Origin: an uncultured Bacteroidales bacterium
Lineage (GTDB): Bacteria; Bacteroidota; Bacteroidia; Bacteroidales; Muribaculaceae
NCBI GenBank assembly: GCA_902785925.1
Contig: CADAAI010000001.1
Location: forward strand, 62,001-126,000
Direction of reading: 5' to 3'
DNA: 64,000 nucleotides
Shown here: piece by piece, positions 51,528 through 60,893 of the stretch
How positions within the stretch are numbered: position 1 is the stretch's first letter
How the letters are laid out: every line of letters begins with the position of its first letter
Notes under the pieces: generated by a model
Seen by the model: the letters and a program-made list of their open reading frames with translations, nothing else
Database searches by the model: none
What the model was told of the DNA's origin: nothing
Translations under genes and position numbers: made by a program

Positions 51528-52472
51528 TTAAAGAGCCAAACGCAAACCTATGTCGTCATCGCCAAACCCAGTTGAAGCTTTAAAACGCTTTGTAATACGG
51601 CATTTCTTAGCAGAGCCACACCAGCTGGCACCACGCATCACTTTCTCGCCACCAGATGCTGGACCAGTAGGATTGGTCTGTGCCTCGGCGCTATAATCAC
51701 CATACCAGTCGCTACACCATTCCCACACGTTACCACTCATGTCGTAGATGCCAAGCTCGTTAGGTGCCTTGGTTGCAACAACATGTGTTTCGTTATCTGA
51801 GTTGTCTTCATACCAAGCCACATCGCCAATAATGTTTCCACCGGCATAGATATAACCTTGACTCTCGTTTCCGCCACGTGCAGCAAACTCCCACTCAGCC
51901 TCAGTTGGGAGACGGAAATTCTTACCAGTCATCTCGTTAAGTTTAGCTATAAAATTCTGGCACATCTCATAATTGACATACTCAACAGGGTATTGCAAGT
52001 TACCCCCATGGCCACTGTAGTTCCACCCCATAACAGCCAGCCACAACTCCTGAGTAACCTCGGTTTGACCAATTGCAAATGAGCTAACTGTTACTTGGTG
52101 ACTTGGGAACTCATCTTCATTAGCATTTGAGTCACTGGCATCAGCTCCCATAGTAAAGGTTCCACCCTCAACATTTACCATCGCAAAAGTCACACCATTG
52201 ACAGTATACTGTGTGATGTTGCTTGGCATTCCATTGAGAATCACGTCATAAACTGCTGTGATATCGGCCGAAGTGATGTGCCCATCGCCGTCAACATCAT
52301 AGGCACTTTCGGCATAAGTCATGTCATTGTTCAGAAGATGATCGTAGATTGCGGTCACGTCGGCCGAGGTAATGTGTCCGTCACCATTCACATCCCATTC
52401 GTTTGCCGACATTGGCAAAGCTGACACCATGAGTGCCGCCATTGCGAGCGAAAATTTCTTAATTGTGTTCAT
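51528..52472 (-). CDS. Dockerin-like repeats fused to a formylglycine-generating-enzyme (SUMF1) domain
   Basis: A 314-residue exported protein. The signal peptide (about 1-23) is followed by two dockerin-like calcium loops (DVNGDGHITSADVTAIYDHLL, then DVDGDGHITSADITAVYDVIL, about 27-80). The rest (about 92-314) is an FGE-sulfatase/SUMF1 fold with FTMGADASDSNANEDEFP, QTEVTQELWLAVM, RLPTEAEWEFAARGG and MSGNVWEWCSDWYG. The usual catalytic Cys region reads RGASWCGSAKKCRI, so two Cys are there but with altered spacing; true formylglycine activity is uncertain. A -7 box lies at 52524-52531. Confidence 0.85.
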   Translation of the reverse strand: MNTIKKFSLAMAALMVSALPMSANEWDVNGDGHITSADVTAIYDHLLNNDMTYAESAYDVDGDGHITSADITAVYDVILNGMPSNITQYTVNGVTFAMVNVEGGTFTMGADASDSNANEDEFPSHQVTVSSFAIGQTEVTQELWLAVMGWNYSGHGGNLQYPVEYVNYEMCQNFIAKLNEMTGKNFRLPTEAEWEFAARGGNESQGYIYAGGNIIGDVAWYEDNSDNETHVVATKAPNELGIYDMSGNVWEWCSDWYGDYSAEAQTNPTGPASGGEKVMRGASWCGSAKKCRITKRFKASTGFGDDDIGLRLAL

Positions 52473-52523
52473 TGTTTGATATTATTTTTAATTATTATTT
52501 TTCACAAAAATTATTTTAGCTTA

Positions 52524-52531
52524 CAAAGGTA
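52524..52531 (-). promoter_or_regulatory. -7 box (TACCTTTG) for the dockerin-FGE gene
   Basis: TACCTTTG on the minus strand lies 52 bases ahead of the ATG at 52472. The stretch also lies close to the psuG stop (52562). Confidence 0.6.
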
Positions 52532-52561
52532 TTACAAATCGCGTAAAGGACAAAATATTCA

Positions 52562-53479
52562 CTATATTTTCTTGCTCAGGCAAACGGCAGTGCGTGCTGC
52601 CAAACGCGCATTATTAAGAACAAGTTGTATATTGGCTTCCAAGCTGTTACCACTTGTAATATCCTTAATTTCGGATAGCAAGAAGGGGGTTGTTGCCTTA
52701 CCTTTGATGCCCAACTCCACACTCTTAGCCACAGCACGGTCGATGGCGGCGTTGATGTAATCGGGGTCAAGCGAATACTCTTCTGGAATAGGGTTGGTGA
52801 CCAGCATACCACCAGCAAGCCCCATCTCGAGCTTGGCGCGAAAAGCATCGGCAAGTTCTTCGGGAGAATCAATGCGGTAGTCCACCTTGAAACCACTTGT
52901 GCGGGTGTAGAAAGCAGGCAACTCATCGGTGCCATAGCCTATCACCGGCACGCCCTTAGTTTCAAGATATTCAAGCGTTAAGCCTAGGTCTAGAATCGAC
53001 TTTGCCCCTGCACAGATTACCATGACTGGAGTTTGGGCAAGTTCCTCGAGGTCGGCACTGATATCCATCGTGGTCTCGGCACCGCGATGCACGCCACCAA
53101 TGCCACCAGTCGCGAACACCTTAATTCCCGCCATTGCAGCAATTATCATCGTGGTAGTCACTGTCGTAGCGCCATCCTCGCCACGTGCGATGAGCACTGG
53201 CAAGTCGCGACGCGACGCTTTGGTCACTGCCTGGCCCTTCTTGCCCAAATATTCGATTTCCTCAGGAGTGCAACCAGCCTTCAGTTTGCCACCAATTATT
53301 GCTATTGTCGCTGGCACAGCTCCGTTGTCACGTATGGCTTGTTCCACACGCAGAGCCGTTTCCACATTCTGTGGATAGGGCATACCATGAGAAATAATTG
53401 TCGATTCTAGCGCCACTACAGGTTCACCTGTTTCGAGAGCAGTTTTAACTTCTTGAGATATAGATAGATATTTATTCAT
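52562..53479 (-). CDS. psuG: Pseudouridine-5'-phosphate glycosidase
   Basis: A 305-residue PsuG that splits pseudouridine 5'-phosphate into uracil and ribose 5-phosphate. Motifs seen include ALESTIISHGMPYPQN, KASRRDLP, FATGGIGGVHRGAETT and the KSILDLGLTLEYLET stretch. It is full-length. The kinase that would make its substrate is directly upstream on the same strand, separated by a heptamer array of about 40 bases. Confidence 0.95.
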   Translation of the reverse strand: MNKYLSISQEVKTALETGEPVVALESTIISHGMPYPQNVETALRVEQAIRDNGAVPATIAIIGGKLKAGCTPEEIEYLGKKGQAVTKASRRDLPVLIARGEDGATTVTTTMIIAAMAGIKVFATGGIGGVHRGAETTMDISADLEELAQTPVMVICAGAKSILDLGLTLEYLETKGVPVIGYGTDELPAFYTRTSGFKVDYRIDSPEELADAFRAKLEMGLAGGMLVTNPIPEEYSLDPDYINAAIDRAVAKSVELGIKGKATTPFLLSEIKDITSGNSLEANIQLVLNNARLAARTAVCLSKKI

Positions 53480-53487
53480 GTGGTTTA

Positions 53488-53522
53488 TTGGTCGTTAGTG
53501 ATTAGTTTATAGTCGTCAGTTT
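53488..53522 (-). repeat. Heptamer array in the psuG leader
   Basis: TTGGTCG, TTAGTGA, TTAGTTT, ATAGTCG, TCAGTTT on the plus strand. It overlaps the end of the kinase gene (stop at 53502). Confidence 0.6.
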
Positions 53523-54395
53523 AGAGATTGCGGGATTTACTGCTGTTGTTGATTGAAGGGCGATAGCTGCGGCTTGAGTGCCCAAGGCACATGCATCGTG
53601 CATGGTGGCGCCATTGCGCTCGGCATGGACTACAGCAGCCATAAAAGCATCGCCAGCACCAGTTGCGTTCACCACAGTCACGGCTTGCGATGGCAGCAAA
53701 ATGCTCTGCTCACCATCGCTACAATATACGCCTCGCGAGCCCATTGTAATATAAATGCGGGTAACACCCTGGTCTATGAACCAATGAGCCATAGCCTCGA
53801 CATCGCCTTTAATGCCAGATATAGCCACTGCTTCGGCATGGTTCACCTTAACGATGAGCGGTGCCAGCCGATTGAGCCCCAACACCATCTTTATCTTCAT
53901 AGCCTTGGCAGCCGAAGTAGCATCGATATAAAGCTGTGAAGTGCAGTTGTCAGCAAGATATTGCAACACTTCGCCACTCACGTTACAATCGGCAACGACG
54001 GCATCGCTGGCATTGATACTGGCAATGTGAGTAGCCACCATCTCGGGCGTGAGGTGCGACATAAGTTCCATATCGGCGGCTCCCGCCTGCATCTCGCCAT
54101 TGTGGTCGTTTACGCAGATGAAATAATTGCTCCTTGCCCCTGCCACCTCAAGAATTGGGTCGACCGTCATGCCCACACGTCGACAATCGTCACGCAGGGA
54201 GAGAGCGATGCTGTCGTCACCAAAAACGGTAAACAGCCTCACCCGCTCTCCCATCAGGCACAAGTTGTGGGCAATGTTGCGCCCTACACCACCATAGGAA
54301 ATCTCCACAAGGCTTGGGTTAGAGTCGCAAGGAACATATCGCCCTATTGGGCTAGCGGTTATGTCAACATTTGCCGCACCTATTACAGTTATCAT
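53502..54395 (-). CDS. psuK: PfkB-family sugar kinase, probable pseudouridine kinase
   Basis: A 297-residue ribokinase-type kinase. It has the N-terminal IGAANVDITASPIG, the glycine pair SYGGVGRNIAHNL and the catalytic loop NATGAGDAFMAAV. Its place next to psuG points to pseudouridine phosphorylation. The start at 54395 follows the upstream stop by four bases (TGA-GAAA-ATG), showing translational coupling; the longer frame to 54494 lies inside the neighbour gene and is not used. Confidence 0.85.
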   Translation of the reverse strand: MITVIGAANVDITASPIGRYVPCDSNPSLVEISYGGVGRNIAHNLCLMGERVRLFTVFGDDSIALSLRDDCRRVGMTVDPILEVAGARSNYFICVNDHNGEMQAGAADMELMSHLTPEMVATHIASINASDAVVADCNVSGEVLQYLADNCTSQLYIDATSAAKAMKIKMVLGLNRLAPLIVKVNHAEAVAISGIKGDVEAMAHWFIDQGVTRIYITMGSRGVYCSDGEQSILLPSQAVTVVNATGAGDAFMAAVVHAERNGATMHDACALGTQAAAIALQSTTAVNPAISKLTTIN

Positions 54396-54399
54396 TTTC

Positions 54400-55968
54400 T
54401 CATTTAAATTGTGCATTGAACAAAGCTTCGGCGCAGCGCTCACCGTCGATGGCGCTCGACACGATGCCGCCGGCATAGCCTGCTCCCTCACCACATGGGT
54501 AAAGGCCTTTCACGTCGATGTGATGAAGCAGTTCGCTATCGCGCGTGATGCGCAGTGGCGACGACGTGCGTGTCTCCACCCCAATTACTATCGCCTCGTT
54601 GGTCAAAAAACCATTCGCCTGACGTCCAAAGAGCTTGAACGCTTTTGTCAGGCGGTGACTGATGAATTGAGGTAACCACTGATCGAGGCGCGAAGGCTGC
54701 AGACCTGCGGCAAACGAAGACGGTGGAATGAGCTTCGATGGCTTGCCTTGAACAAAATCCAGCATACGCTGAGCTCCTGCACATTGGCTGTTTCCTGCCA
54801 TTTGGAAGCATCGTTCCTCGAGCGCTTCCTGAAAACGCATTACGCGCAGAATCCCATACTGATGAAACCGCTTGGGCACATCATCGGGGCGCACCTCAAC
54901 TACCATACCGCTGTTGGCCCAATAAGAACCTCGTGTGCTTGGCGACATTCCGTTCACCACCAGTTGACCGGGCTCGCTTGCCGCTGGTACCACGATGCCA
55001 CCGGGACACATGCAGAAAGAGTAAACTCCGCGGTCATCGATTTGTGTCACAAAACTATACTCAGCAGCCGGCAGATAATCGCCTCGGCCGCCTGACTTGT
55101 GATATTGAATCTGGTCGATGATGTGCTGTGGATGTTCCAGACGCACTCCCACTGCTATGCCTTTCTCCTCCATCGAAATATTGGCCTCATAGAGCATTTC
55201 ATAGACATCGCGCGCGGAGTGACCTGTGGCAAGAATAACCGGCCCGTGAAATTCTTCTCCGGCTGAACTCTTAACCCCAACAACCTCGCGTTGATTATTG
55301 ATTATCAGCTCATTGACACGGGTATTAAAATGTACCTCACCACCATTATCGAGAATTGTGTTGCGCATGTTCTCGATAATACCAGGCAACTTGTCGCTAC
55401 CGATGTGGGGATGAGCGTCGATGAGAATGTTCTCGCTAGCGCCATGCTGGTGGAAAATGCCAAGGATGCGGTCAACCGAGCCACGCTTCTTGCTGCGGGT
55501 ATAAAGTTTGCCATCGCTATAGGCTCCTGCACCTCCCTCGCCAAAGCAATAATTACTGTCGGGGTTTACAATGCCTAAGCGCGAAATAGCGGCAACATCG
55601 AGGCGACGGTCGCGCACATTCTTACCTCGCTCAAGCACGATAGGCTTAATACCCAACTCAATTAGACGCAACGCTGCAAAGAGGCCGCCAGGTCCTGCAC
55701 CCACCACAATAGCTTCACGGTCACCCTTTACATGATGGTATTCAATGGGGGGAACCAGATAGTCGGCTGTCATGGGCTCATCGATGTAGGCCCGCACCTT
55801 GAGGTTGACCATCACACGCTGCTTGCGCGCATCGATAGATCGCTTGATAATACGCACTCCATGCAACCGTCGACGCATGATACCCTCTTGCTTCGCCACC
55901 ACCTCCTCTACGGCGTCGATGAAATGAGCTGTGCGCGGGTCTAATCTTAGTTGTATTTCTTTTATCAT
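54400..55968 (-). CDS. FAD-dependent oxidoreductase (COG2509-type)
   Basis: A 522-residue flavoprotein. A basic N-terminal domain (about 1-85) precedes the FAD-binding Rossmann motif VVGAGPGGLFAALRLIELG (near 88-107) and ILATGHSARDV. Further conserved stretches are CFGEGGAGAYSDGKL, VYSFCMCPGGIVVPA and LYPCGEGAGYAGGIVSSA. It matches a widespread group of uncharacterised dehydrogenases; the substrate is not known. It is translationally coupled to the psuK-like gene, which may be incidental. Confidence 0.85.
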   Translation of the reverse strand: MIKEIQLRLDPRTAHFIDAVEEVVAKQEGIMRRRLHGVRIIKRSIDARKQRVMVNLKVRAYIDEPMTADYLVPPIEYHHVKGDREAIVVGAGPGGLFAALRLIELGIKPIVLERGKNVRDRRLDVAAISRLGIVNPDSNYCFGEGGAGAYSDGKLYTRSKKRGSVDRILGIFHQHGASENILIDAHPHIGSDKLPGIIENMRNTILDNGGEVHFNTRVNELIINNQREVVGVKSSAGEEFHGPVILATGHSARDVYEMLYEANISMEEKGIAVGVRLEHPQHIIDQIQYHKSGGRGDYLPAAEYSFVTQIDDRGVYSFCMCPGGIVVPAASEPGQLVVNGMSPSTRGSYWANSGMVVEVRPDDVPKRFHQYGILRVMRFQEALEERCFQMAGNSQCAGAQRMLDFVQGKPSKLIPPSSFAAGLQPSRLDQWLPQFISHRLTKAFKLFGRQANGFLTNEAIVIGVETRTSSPLRITRDSELLHHIDVKGLYPCGEGAGYAGGIVSSAIDGERCAEALFNAQFK

Positions 55969-56047
55969 AAATATTTTGAGTATAACTGAACAAGAAAATG
56001 GGAATGAAGGTATTAACTCTCCACTCTCATTCTTTCCTCTCCACTAT

Positions 56048-56617
56048 CTAAAACAGTTTTGCTAGGTTCTCACTCATCATTTTTACCGACATGGCGAGCA
56101 AGATTATACCAAAGAACTTGCGCAGGAAGAAAATACCTCCCTCGCCCAGAAACTTTTGTATTTTATCGGTCGCCTTAATTACGACAAACACCCACACCAT
56201 GTTGATTGCCAAGCCAATGAGGATATTGATGTCAGCATACATCGCTTTGAGCGAGATAAGTGTTGTGAGCACACCAGCACCAGCAATCAGTGGGAACACC
56301 ATTGGCACAATGGTTGCACCACCGCTTGGTGCATTGTTCTTGAAAATCTCTACATCGAGAATCATCTCAAGTGCCATAAGGAACATAAGGAAACCACCAG
56401 CAGCGGCAAACGACTGTATGTTACAATTGAAAATCTCAAGAATCCAGTATCCACCATAGTAGAAACCGACCATCACGATAGCCGAATATAATGTTGCCTT
56501 CCAAGCACTTACTTCACGCCCTTTGGCACGCAAATCCATAATTATAGGCACTGAGCCCACTATATCGATGATACTGAGCAACACCAGTGCCGAACTTAAT
56601 ATCTGTGTGAAATTCAT
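56048..56617 (-). CDS. MarC-family integral membrane protein
   Basis: A 189-residue protein with six predicted membrane spans and the MarC family pattern (IDIVGSVPIIMDLRAKGRE near the start, FPLIAGAGVLTTLISLK in the middle). MarC proteins have no firmly known function despite the name linked to multiple antibiotic resistance. The start is placed at MNFTQI (56617); the frame is open to 56635. Confidence 0.85.
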   Translation of the reverse strand: MNFTQILSSALVLLSIIDIVGSVPIIMDLRAKGREVSAWKATLYSAIVMVGFYYGGYWILEIFNCNIQSFAAAGGFLMFLMALEMILDVEIFKNNAPSGGATIVPMVFPLIAGAGVLTTLISLKAMYADINILIGLAINMVWVFVVIKATDKIQKFLGEGGIFFLRKFFGIILLAMSVKMMSENLAKLF

Positions 56618-56680
56618 TTTTTCTTCAATGCACAATTTGTTTAAATTTTACATAATCTATAGTCTTTCACCCACCCACTT

Positions 56681-58357
56681 CTAAGCCAACGCAAGGATGA
56701 TGAGCTGCGCTGTTATCACTCGCAGGAACATCGTGAGTGGGTACACAGTACTGTAGGCTACCGACGGGGCATCGTTACCAGCTGTTTTATTGGCATAGGC
56801 AAGCGCGGGAGGGTCGGTAGTGGCACCTGCCACCATACCCATAATCGTGCAATAGTTCAACTTGAATTTACCACGAGCCACCATTGTCACAATGAGCAGC
56901 GGAATGATAGTGATCATGAAGCCATAGAGCACCCAACGAGCACCTTGTGCATTGAATACCGTCTCGGCGAAGTTGCCACCAGCTGCGATACCCACACTGG
57001 CAAGGAACAAGCAAATTCCAAGCTCACGCAGCAACAAGTTTGAACTGCTACTAGTGTAGGTAATAAGTTTAAATTTATAACCATATCGACCCAGCAGAAT
57101 TGCCACAATTAGTGGTCCACCAGCGAGTCCCAATTTCATAGGCACGCTCATGCCTGGCAGCATCAGTGGGATGCTTCCTAAAATGATACCCAGCACTATG
57201 CCAATGAACATTGTGAAAATGTTGGGATGGTCGAGGGTCTTCTCGGAGTTGCCCATGTACTTTGCAAGGCGATTGATGTCTTTAATGTTACCCACCACAG
57301 TGAGTCGATCACCCACTTGCAATGCAAGGTTTGGGCTGGCTAGTAGGTCAAGACCCGCACGATGAACACGAGTGACATTCAACTTGAAGCCCATGCGCAA
57401 GCGTAGCGAGCCGAGTTTACGACCCGAGAACTCGCTCTTAGTCACCAGTATATGTCTTGCTGTAACTGGGTCGGGGTCGGCCTTCCAGTCCATATTCTCG
57501 TGAGGTCCAAGCACAGCGTCAAACATCTCTTCGTCTTGCTGACTCATTACCACGAGCAGTAGGTCACCTTCCTCAACGATAGTCTCGCTCACAGGAATGT
57601 GGACGTGACCATCACTCTTGCGAATGCGAGAAATGATGAAGTTGTGGTCGATAATCTGATGAAGGTGATGGATAGTTTTACCAATAATTAGCTGATTGGT
57701 AACTTTATATGTCACAAGATGTGGTTGAAGCTGAGAGTTGGTGTTCTCATCCTCGATCTCCTTTGCTTCATTATCAATGCCAATATTGAAAATTGCCTTT
57801 AGCACAATGAACGACAGGATAATTCCCACAACTCCAAGTGGATAGGCAGCGGCATAGCCCATCGACATCGACTCATTAAGGGCAGTGGCAGCATCGCCTT
57901 GTGTCTCAATAAGTGTCTGTTGAGCAGCACCAAGCCCAGGGGTATTGGTGATGGCGCCCGAGAGGATTCCCACCATGTCAGTTATGCGAACTCCGCCTAT
58001 GCCAAAGTATATGCCCAACGCTACGGCGATATTGAGAAAGATAATAGTAACAGCAAGTCCATTGAGCAACAATCCGCCGTGTTTGAACGACGAGAAGAAC
58101 GAGGGACCAACTTGCAATCCAATAGAGAAAATAAACAAGATAAGACCAAACTCCTGAATAAACTTCAGTGTGTTCATGTCAATCTCCAACCCCAAGTGAC
58201 CAGCAAGGATGCCCACAAAGAGCACAAATGTTGCTCCAAGCGAAATGCCTTTCACTTTAATCTTGCCCAAAACAACTCCCAGAGCTATCACTATAGCATA
58301 AATAAAAATGGAATGAGCCACTCCACTTCCTGTCAATATCTCTGTAAACCAATTCAT
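56681..58357 (-). CDS. AspT/YidE-type transporter with two TrkA-C domains
   Basis: A 558-residue membrane protein with two homologous membrane halves (about 1-185 and 370-558), each carrying the YidE/YbjL duplication motif (GLFLFSIGLQVGPSFF-like and GLCLFLASVGIAAG-like). Between them lie two RCK_C/TrkA-C domains (about 205-365). Relatives include aspartate-alanine exchangers; the substrate here is unknown. A -7 box at 58430-58437 (minus) lies 73 bases ahead of the start. Confidence 0.85.
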   Translation of the reverse strand: MNWFTEILTGSGVAHSIFIYAIVIALGVVLGKIKVKGISLGATFVLFVGILAGHLGLEIDMNTLKFIQEFGLILFIFSIGLQVGPSFFSSFKHGGLLLNGLAVTIIFLNIAVALGIYFGIGGVRITDMVGILSGAITNTPGLGAAQQTLIETQGDAATALNESMSMGYAAAYPLGVVGIILSFIVLKAIFNIGIDNEAKEIEDENTNSQLQPHLVTYKVTNQLIIGKTIHHLHQIIDHNFIISRIRKSDGHVHIPVSETIVEEGDLLLVVMSQQDEEMFDAVLGPHENMDWKADPDPVTARHILVTKSEFSGRKLGSLRLRMGFKLNVTRVHRAGLDLLASPNLALQVGDRLTVVGNIKDINRLAKYMGNSEKTLDHPNIFTMFIGIVLGIILGSIPLMLPGMSVPMKLGLAGGPLIVAILLGRYGYKFKLITYTSSSSNLLLRELGICLFLASVGIAAGGNFAETVFNAQGARWVLYGFMITIIPLLIVTMVARGKFKLNYCTIMGMVAGATTDPPALAYANKTAGNDAPSVAYSTVYPLTMFLRVITAQLIILALA

Positions 58358-58429
58358 TGAATCAAGTCGTCTTTTATTCTTTCACAATATCATTTAAATT
58401 GGCAACTCTACTGTTGTCTTTTCAACGTA

Positions 58430-58437
58430 CAAAGGTA
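58430..58437 (-). promoter_or_regulatory. -7 box (TACCTTTG) for the transporter gene
   Basis: TACCTTTG on the minus strand; a heptamer array begins seven bases further upstream. Confidence 0.6.
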
Positions 58438-58443
58438 GTAAAA

Positions 58444-58492
58444 AGTTTTCAGTTATTAGTTATTAATTATTAGTTTTAAATCCTAAGTTCTT
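58444..58492 (-). repeat. Heptamer array upstream of the transporter promoter
   Basis: Seven units: AGTTTTC, AGTTATT, AGTTATT, AATTATT, AGTTTTA, AATCCTA, AGTTCTT. Here the array is upstream of the -7 box and so would not be in the RNA. Confidence 0.65.
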
Positions 58493-58600
58493 GTTGACAC
58501 AACAGATACAGAGGGTTTCCAGCAACGAGAGGCTCTGTTAATCATTAAATTGTAATTTTCACAGCCTATAACGTATTGGCGTATGCCTAGCGAGAGATCG

Positions 58601-58642
58601 CTAATAACTAAGAACTGATTTCTGACATCTAACACATAACTT
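58601..58642 (+). repeat. Heptamer array in the argS upstream region
   Basis: CTAATAA, CTAAGAA, CTGATTT, CTGACAT, CTAACAC, ATAACTT, on the plus strand, in the orientation found ahead of plus-strand genes. Confidence 0.55.
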
Positions 58643-58904
58643 TTTAATCTTGTTCACAAAAATGATAAGTTATTACCTTTGCCTTGCTATTGCAAATAGA
58701 GCTCATTGACATGTTGCCACACACTCATTCTGTTAGATTTTGATATTTTTCTTTATTTCTCGCCGCATGCGACCTCACCACTATCAATCGCTATTTTTTA
58801 AAGACACAGAGCCCCAACAATATCGATTGTCATTAATAACCAAAAAGCCGGATGGCTATGAAGCCATCATCTAGTGTAAATAATTATAATTGTCCTTTAT
58901 TGTC

Positions 58905-58985
58905 TGAGTCAGGTGAGTCAACTGAGTCAGGTGAGTCAGGTGAGTCAGGCGAGTCAGGCGAGTCAGGCGAGTCAGGCGAGCCTAG
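58905..58985. repeat. Nonamer array (TGAGTCAGG type) upstream of argS
   Basis: Nine units of 9 bases: five TGAGTC-NNN units followed by CGAGTCAGG three times and CGAGCCTAG. Four units in a row are almost identical, so this array looks recently expanded. The core GAGTC is close to the GGAATC units between grpE and dnaJ. Confidence 0.85.
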
Positions 58986-59045
58986 TGGCCCCACTGCTTC
59001 AAGGAAAATGTGCATTATGAATTGTGCATTATGAATTATTTTTAC

Positions 59046-59053
59046 TATCTTTG
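59046..59053 (+). promoter_or_regulatory. -7 box (TATCTTTG) for argS
   Basis: TATCTTTG lies 32 bases ahead of the argS ATG. Confidence 0.7.
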
Positions 59054-59085
59054 CAGTTTGGAAATCTATAAACACATATAAAATT

Positions 59086-60867
59086 ATGTCGATTGAGAAT
59101 ATACTTTCACAAGCCACCGCACAGGCGGTGAATGAATTATATGGCTTAACAGTTGAGCCACAAACTATTGTACCCCAAGCCACACGCAAGGAGTTTGAAG
59201 GCAATCTCACCATTGTTGTATTCCCTTTCCTTAGGGCATCCCACAAAGCTCCCGACGCAACTGCACAAGAGATTGGAGAACACCTAGTCACTCACTGCGA
59301 GGCCGTCGAGAAATTCAATGTTATCAAGGGATTCCTCAACATAAGCATCAAGCCTTCGTTCTGGGCGCAATTGCTAGATGACATCTGCCGCGACGAGAAC
59401 TATGGCTTTAAGCAGGAAACTCCCGAGAGCAAGCTCGTGATGATTGAATACAGTTCACCCAACACCAACAAGCCACTTCACTTGGGTCATGTGCGCAACA
59501 ACCTACTAGGTTTCAGCCTCTCGCAGATTATGAAAGCCAATGGCAACAAAGTGGTGAAGACCAATATCGTTAACGACCGTGGCATCCACATCTGCAAGTC
59601 GATGCTTGCATGGCAAAAATGGGGCAACGGCGCCACTCCCGAGAGCACTGGCAAGAAGGGTGATCACTTGATTGGCGATTTCTATGTGCTCTTCGACAAG
59701 CACTATAAGGCCGAAATCAAGGAGATTGCCGAAGCTCAAGGCATCACCGAGGAGGAAGCCGAGAAGCAGTCAACACTCATGCAAGAAGCTCGCGAAATGC
59801 TCAAGAAGTGGGAGGATAATGATCCCGAGGTTCGTGCGCTATGGGAGAAAATGAACTCATGGGTTTATGCTGGCTTCGATGAGACCTACCGCCGCATGGG
59901 TGTAGACTTCGACAAGATTTACTATGAGAGCCAAACCTACCTCGAGGGTAAGGAAAAGGTTGAGGAAGGACTGGAGAAAGGTGTGTTCTACCGCAAGGAA
60001 GACAACAGCGTGTGGGCCGACCTTACCCCCGACGGGCTCGACCACAAACTCTTGCTGCGTAGCGATGGCACTAGCGTCTATATGACACAAGACATTGGCA
60101 CTGCCAAGCTTCGTTATCAGGACTACCCTATCGACAAGATGATATATGTCGTGGGCAATGAGCAGAACTATCACTTCCAAGTGCTCTCACTACTGCTCGA
60201 CAAGCTCGGCTTCAAGTGGGGCAAAGACCTCATCCACTTCTCTTATGGTATGGTGGAGCTGCCTCACGGCAAAATGAAATCGCGCGAGGGAACAGTAGTT
60301 GATGCCGACGACCTCATGGACAAAATGGTAGAAGACGCTCTAGCAATGACCAGCGACCGACTTGAAGGCATGAGCGACGACGAGAAACTAGAAGTTGCAC
60401 GCATCATTGGCATGGGTGCGCTCAAGTATTTCATCCTTAAGGTTGACCCTCGCAAGAACATGCTCTTCAACCCAGCCGAGAGTATCGACTTCAATGGCAA
60501 CACAGGTCCATTCATTCAATACACCTATGCTCGCATCCAATCACTGCAGCGCAAGGCGGGCGACAATCTACCTGCACTCAACGTCGAGGCAGTAACGCCA
60601 AATGAGAAGGAGATTGCAATAATTCAGCGAGTTGCCGACTTCCCTGCTGTAGTCGAAGAGGCTGGCAAGACCTACAGTCCCGCACTTATCGCCAACTACA
60701 CCTACGAGCTTGCCAAGGAATTCAACCAGTTCTATCACGATTACAGCATCCTCAAGGAGAAAGACGAGAACGTGAAAGTGTTCCGCCTCGAGCTCTCGCG
60801 CACCGTTGCTGGTGTCATCAAGCGCGCTTTCTCACTTCTGGGCATTGAGGTTCCCGAGCGAATGTAA
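59086..60867 (+). CDS. argS: Arginyl-tRNA synthetase
   Basis: A 593-residue class I synthetase joining arginine to tRNA-Arg. The N-terminal Arg-specific domain (about 1-110) is followed by YSSPNTNKPLHLGHVRNN with the HIGH-type motif HLGH, and the KMSKS equivalent reads GKMKSREGTVV. The C-terminal anticodon-binding helical domain ends in VPERM. Length is normal. Confidence 0.96.
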   Translation: MSIENILSQATAQAVNELYGLTVEPQTIVPQATRKEFEGNLTIVVFPFLRASHKAPDATAQEIGEHLVTHCEAVEKFNVIKGFLNISIKPSFWAQLLDDICRDENYGFKQETPESKLVMIEYSSPNTNKPLHLGHVRNNLLGFSLSQIMKANGNKVVKTNIVNDRGIHICKSMLAWQKWGNGATPESTGKKGDHLIGDFYVLFDKHYKAEIKEIAEAQGITEEEAEKQSTLMQEAREMLKKWEDNDPEVRALWEKMNSWVYAGFDETYRRMGVDFDKIYYESQTYLEGKEKVEEGLEKGVFYRKEDNSVWADLTPDGLDHKLLLRSDGTSVYMTQDIGTAKLRYQDYPIDKMIYVVGNEQNYHFQVLSLLLDKLGFKWGKDLIHFSYGMVELPHGKMKSREGTVVDADDLMDKMVEDALAMTSDRLEGMSDDEKLEVARIIGMGALKYFILKVDPRKNMLFNPAESIDFNGNTGPFIQYTYARIQSLQRKAGDNLPALNVEAVTPNEKEIAIIQRVADFPAVVEEAGKTYSPALIANYTYELAKEFNQFYHDYSILKEKDENVKVFRLELSRTVAGVIKRAFSLLGIEVPERM

Positions 60868-60893
60868 GATTTGGCATGCTTTTTGCACCATAC

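Larger units (their letters stand above)
58358..59085. other. 728-bp spacer with repeats and an orphan promoter
   Basis: Between the divergent transporter and argS genes. It holds the transporter -7 box (58430-58437, minus), two heptamer arrays, an orphan plus-strand -7 box TACCTTTG at 58674-58681, a small hairpin GATGGCT-ATGA-AGCCATC (58851-58868), a nonamer array, two copies of tgcattatgaatt (59011-59036) and the argS -7 box. The frames at 58852-59034 and 58884-59291 only translate the repeats. Confidence 0.55.

Noticed and set aside
58852..59291. Frames rich in SGE (plus) or SPD (minus) tripeptides
   Set aside because: These are translations of the 9-base TGAGTCAGG array, not proteins; the minus frame also runs into argS.
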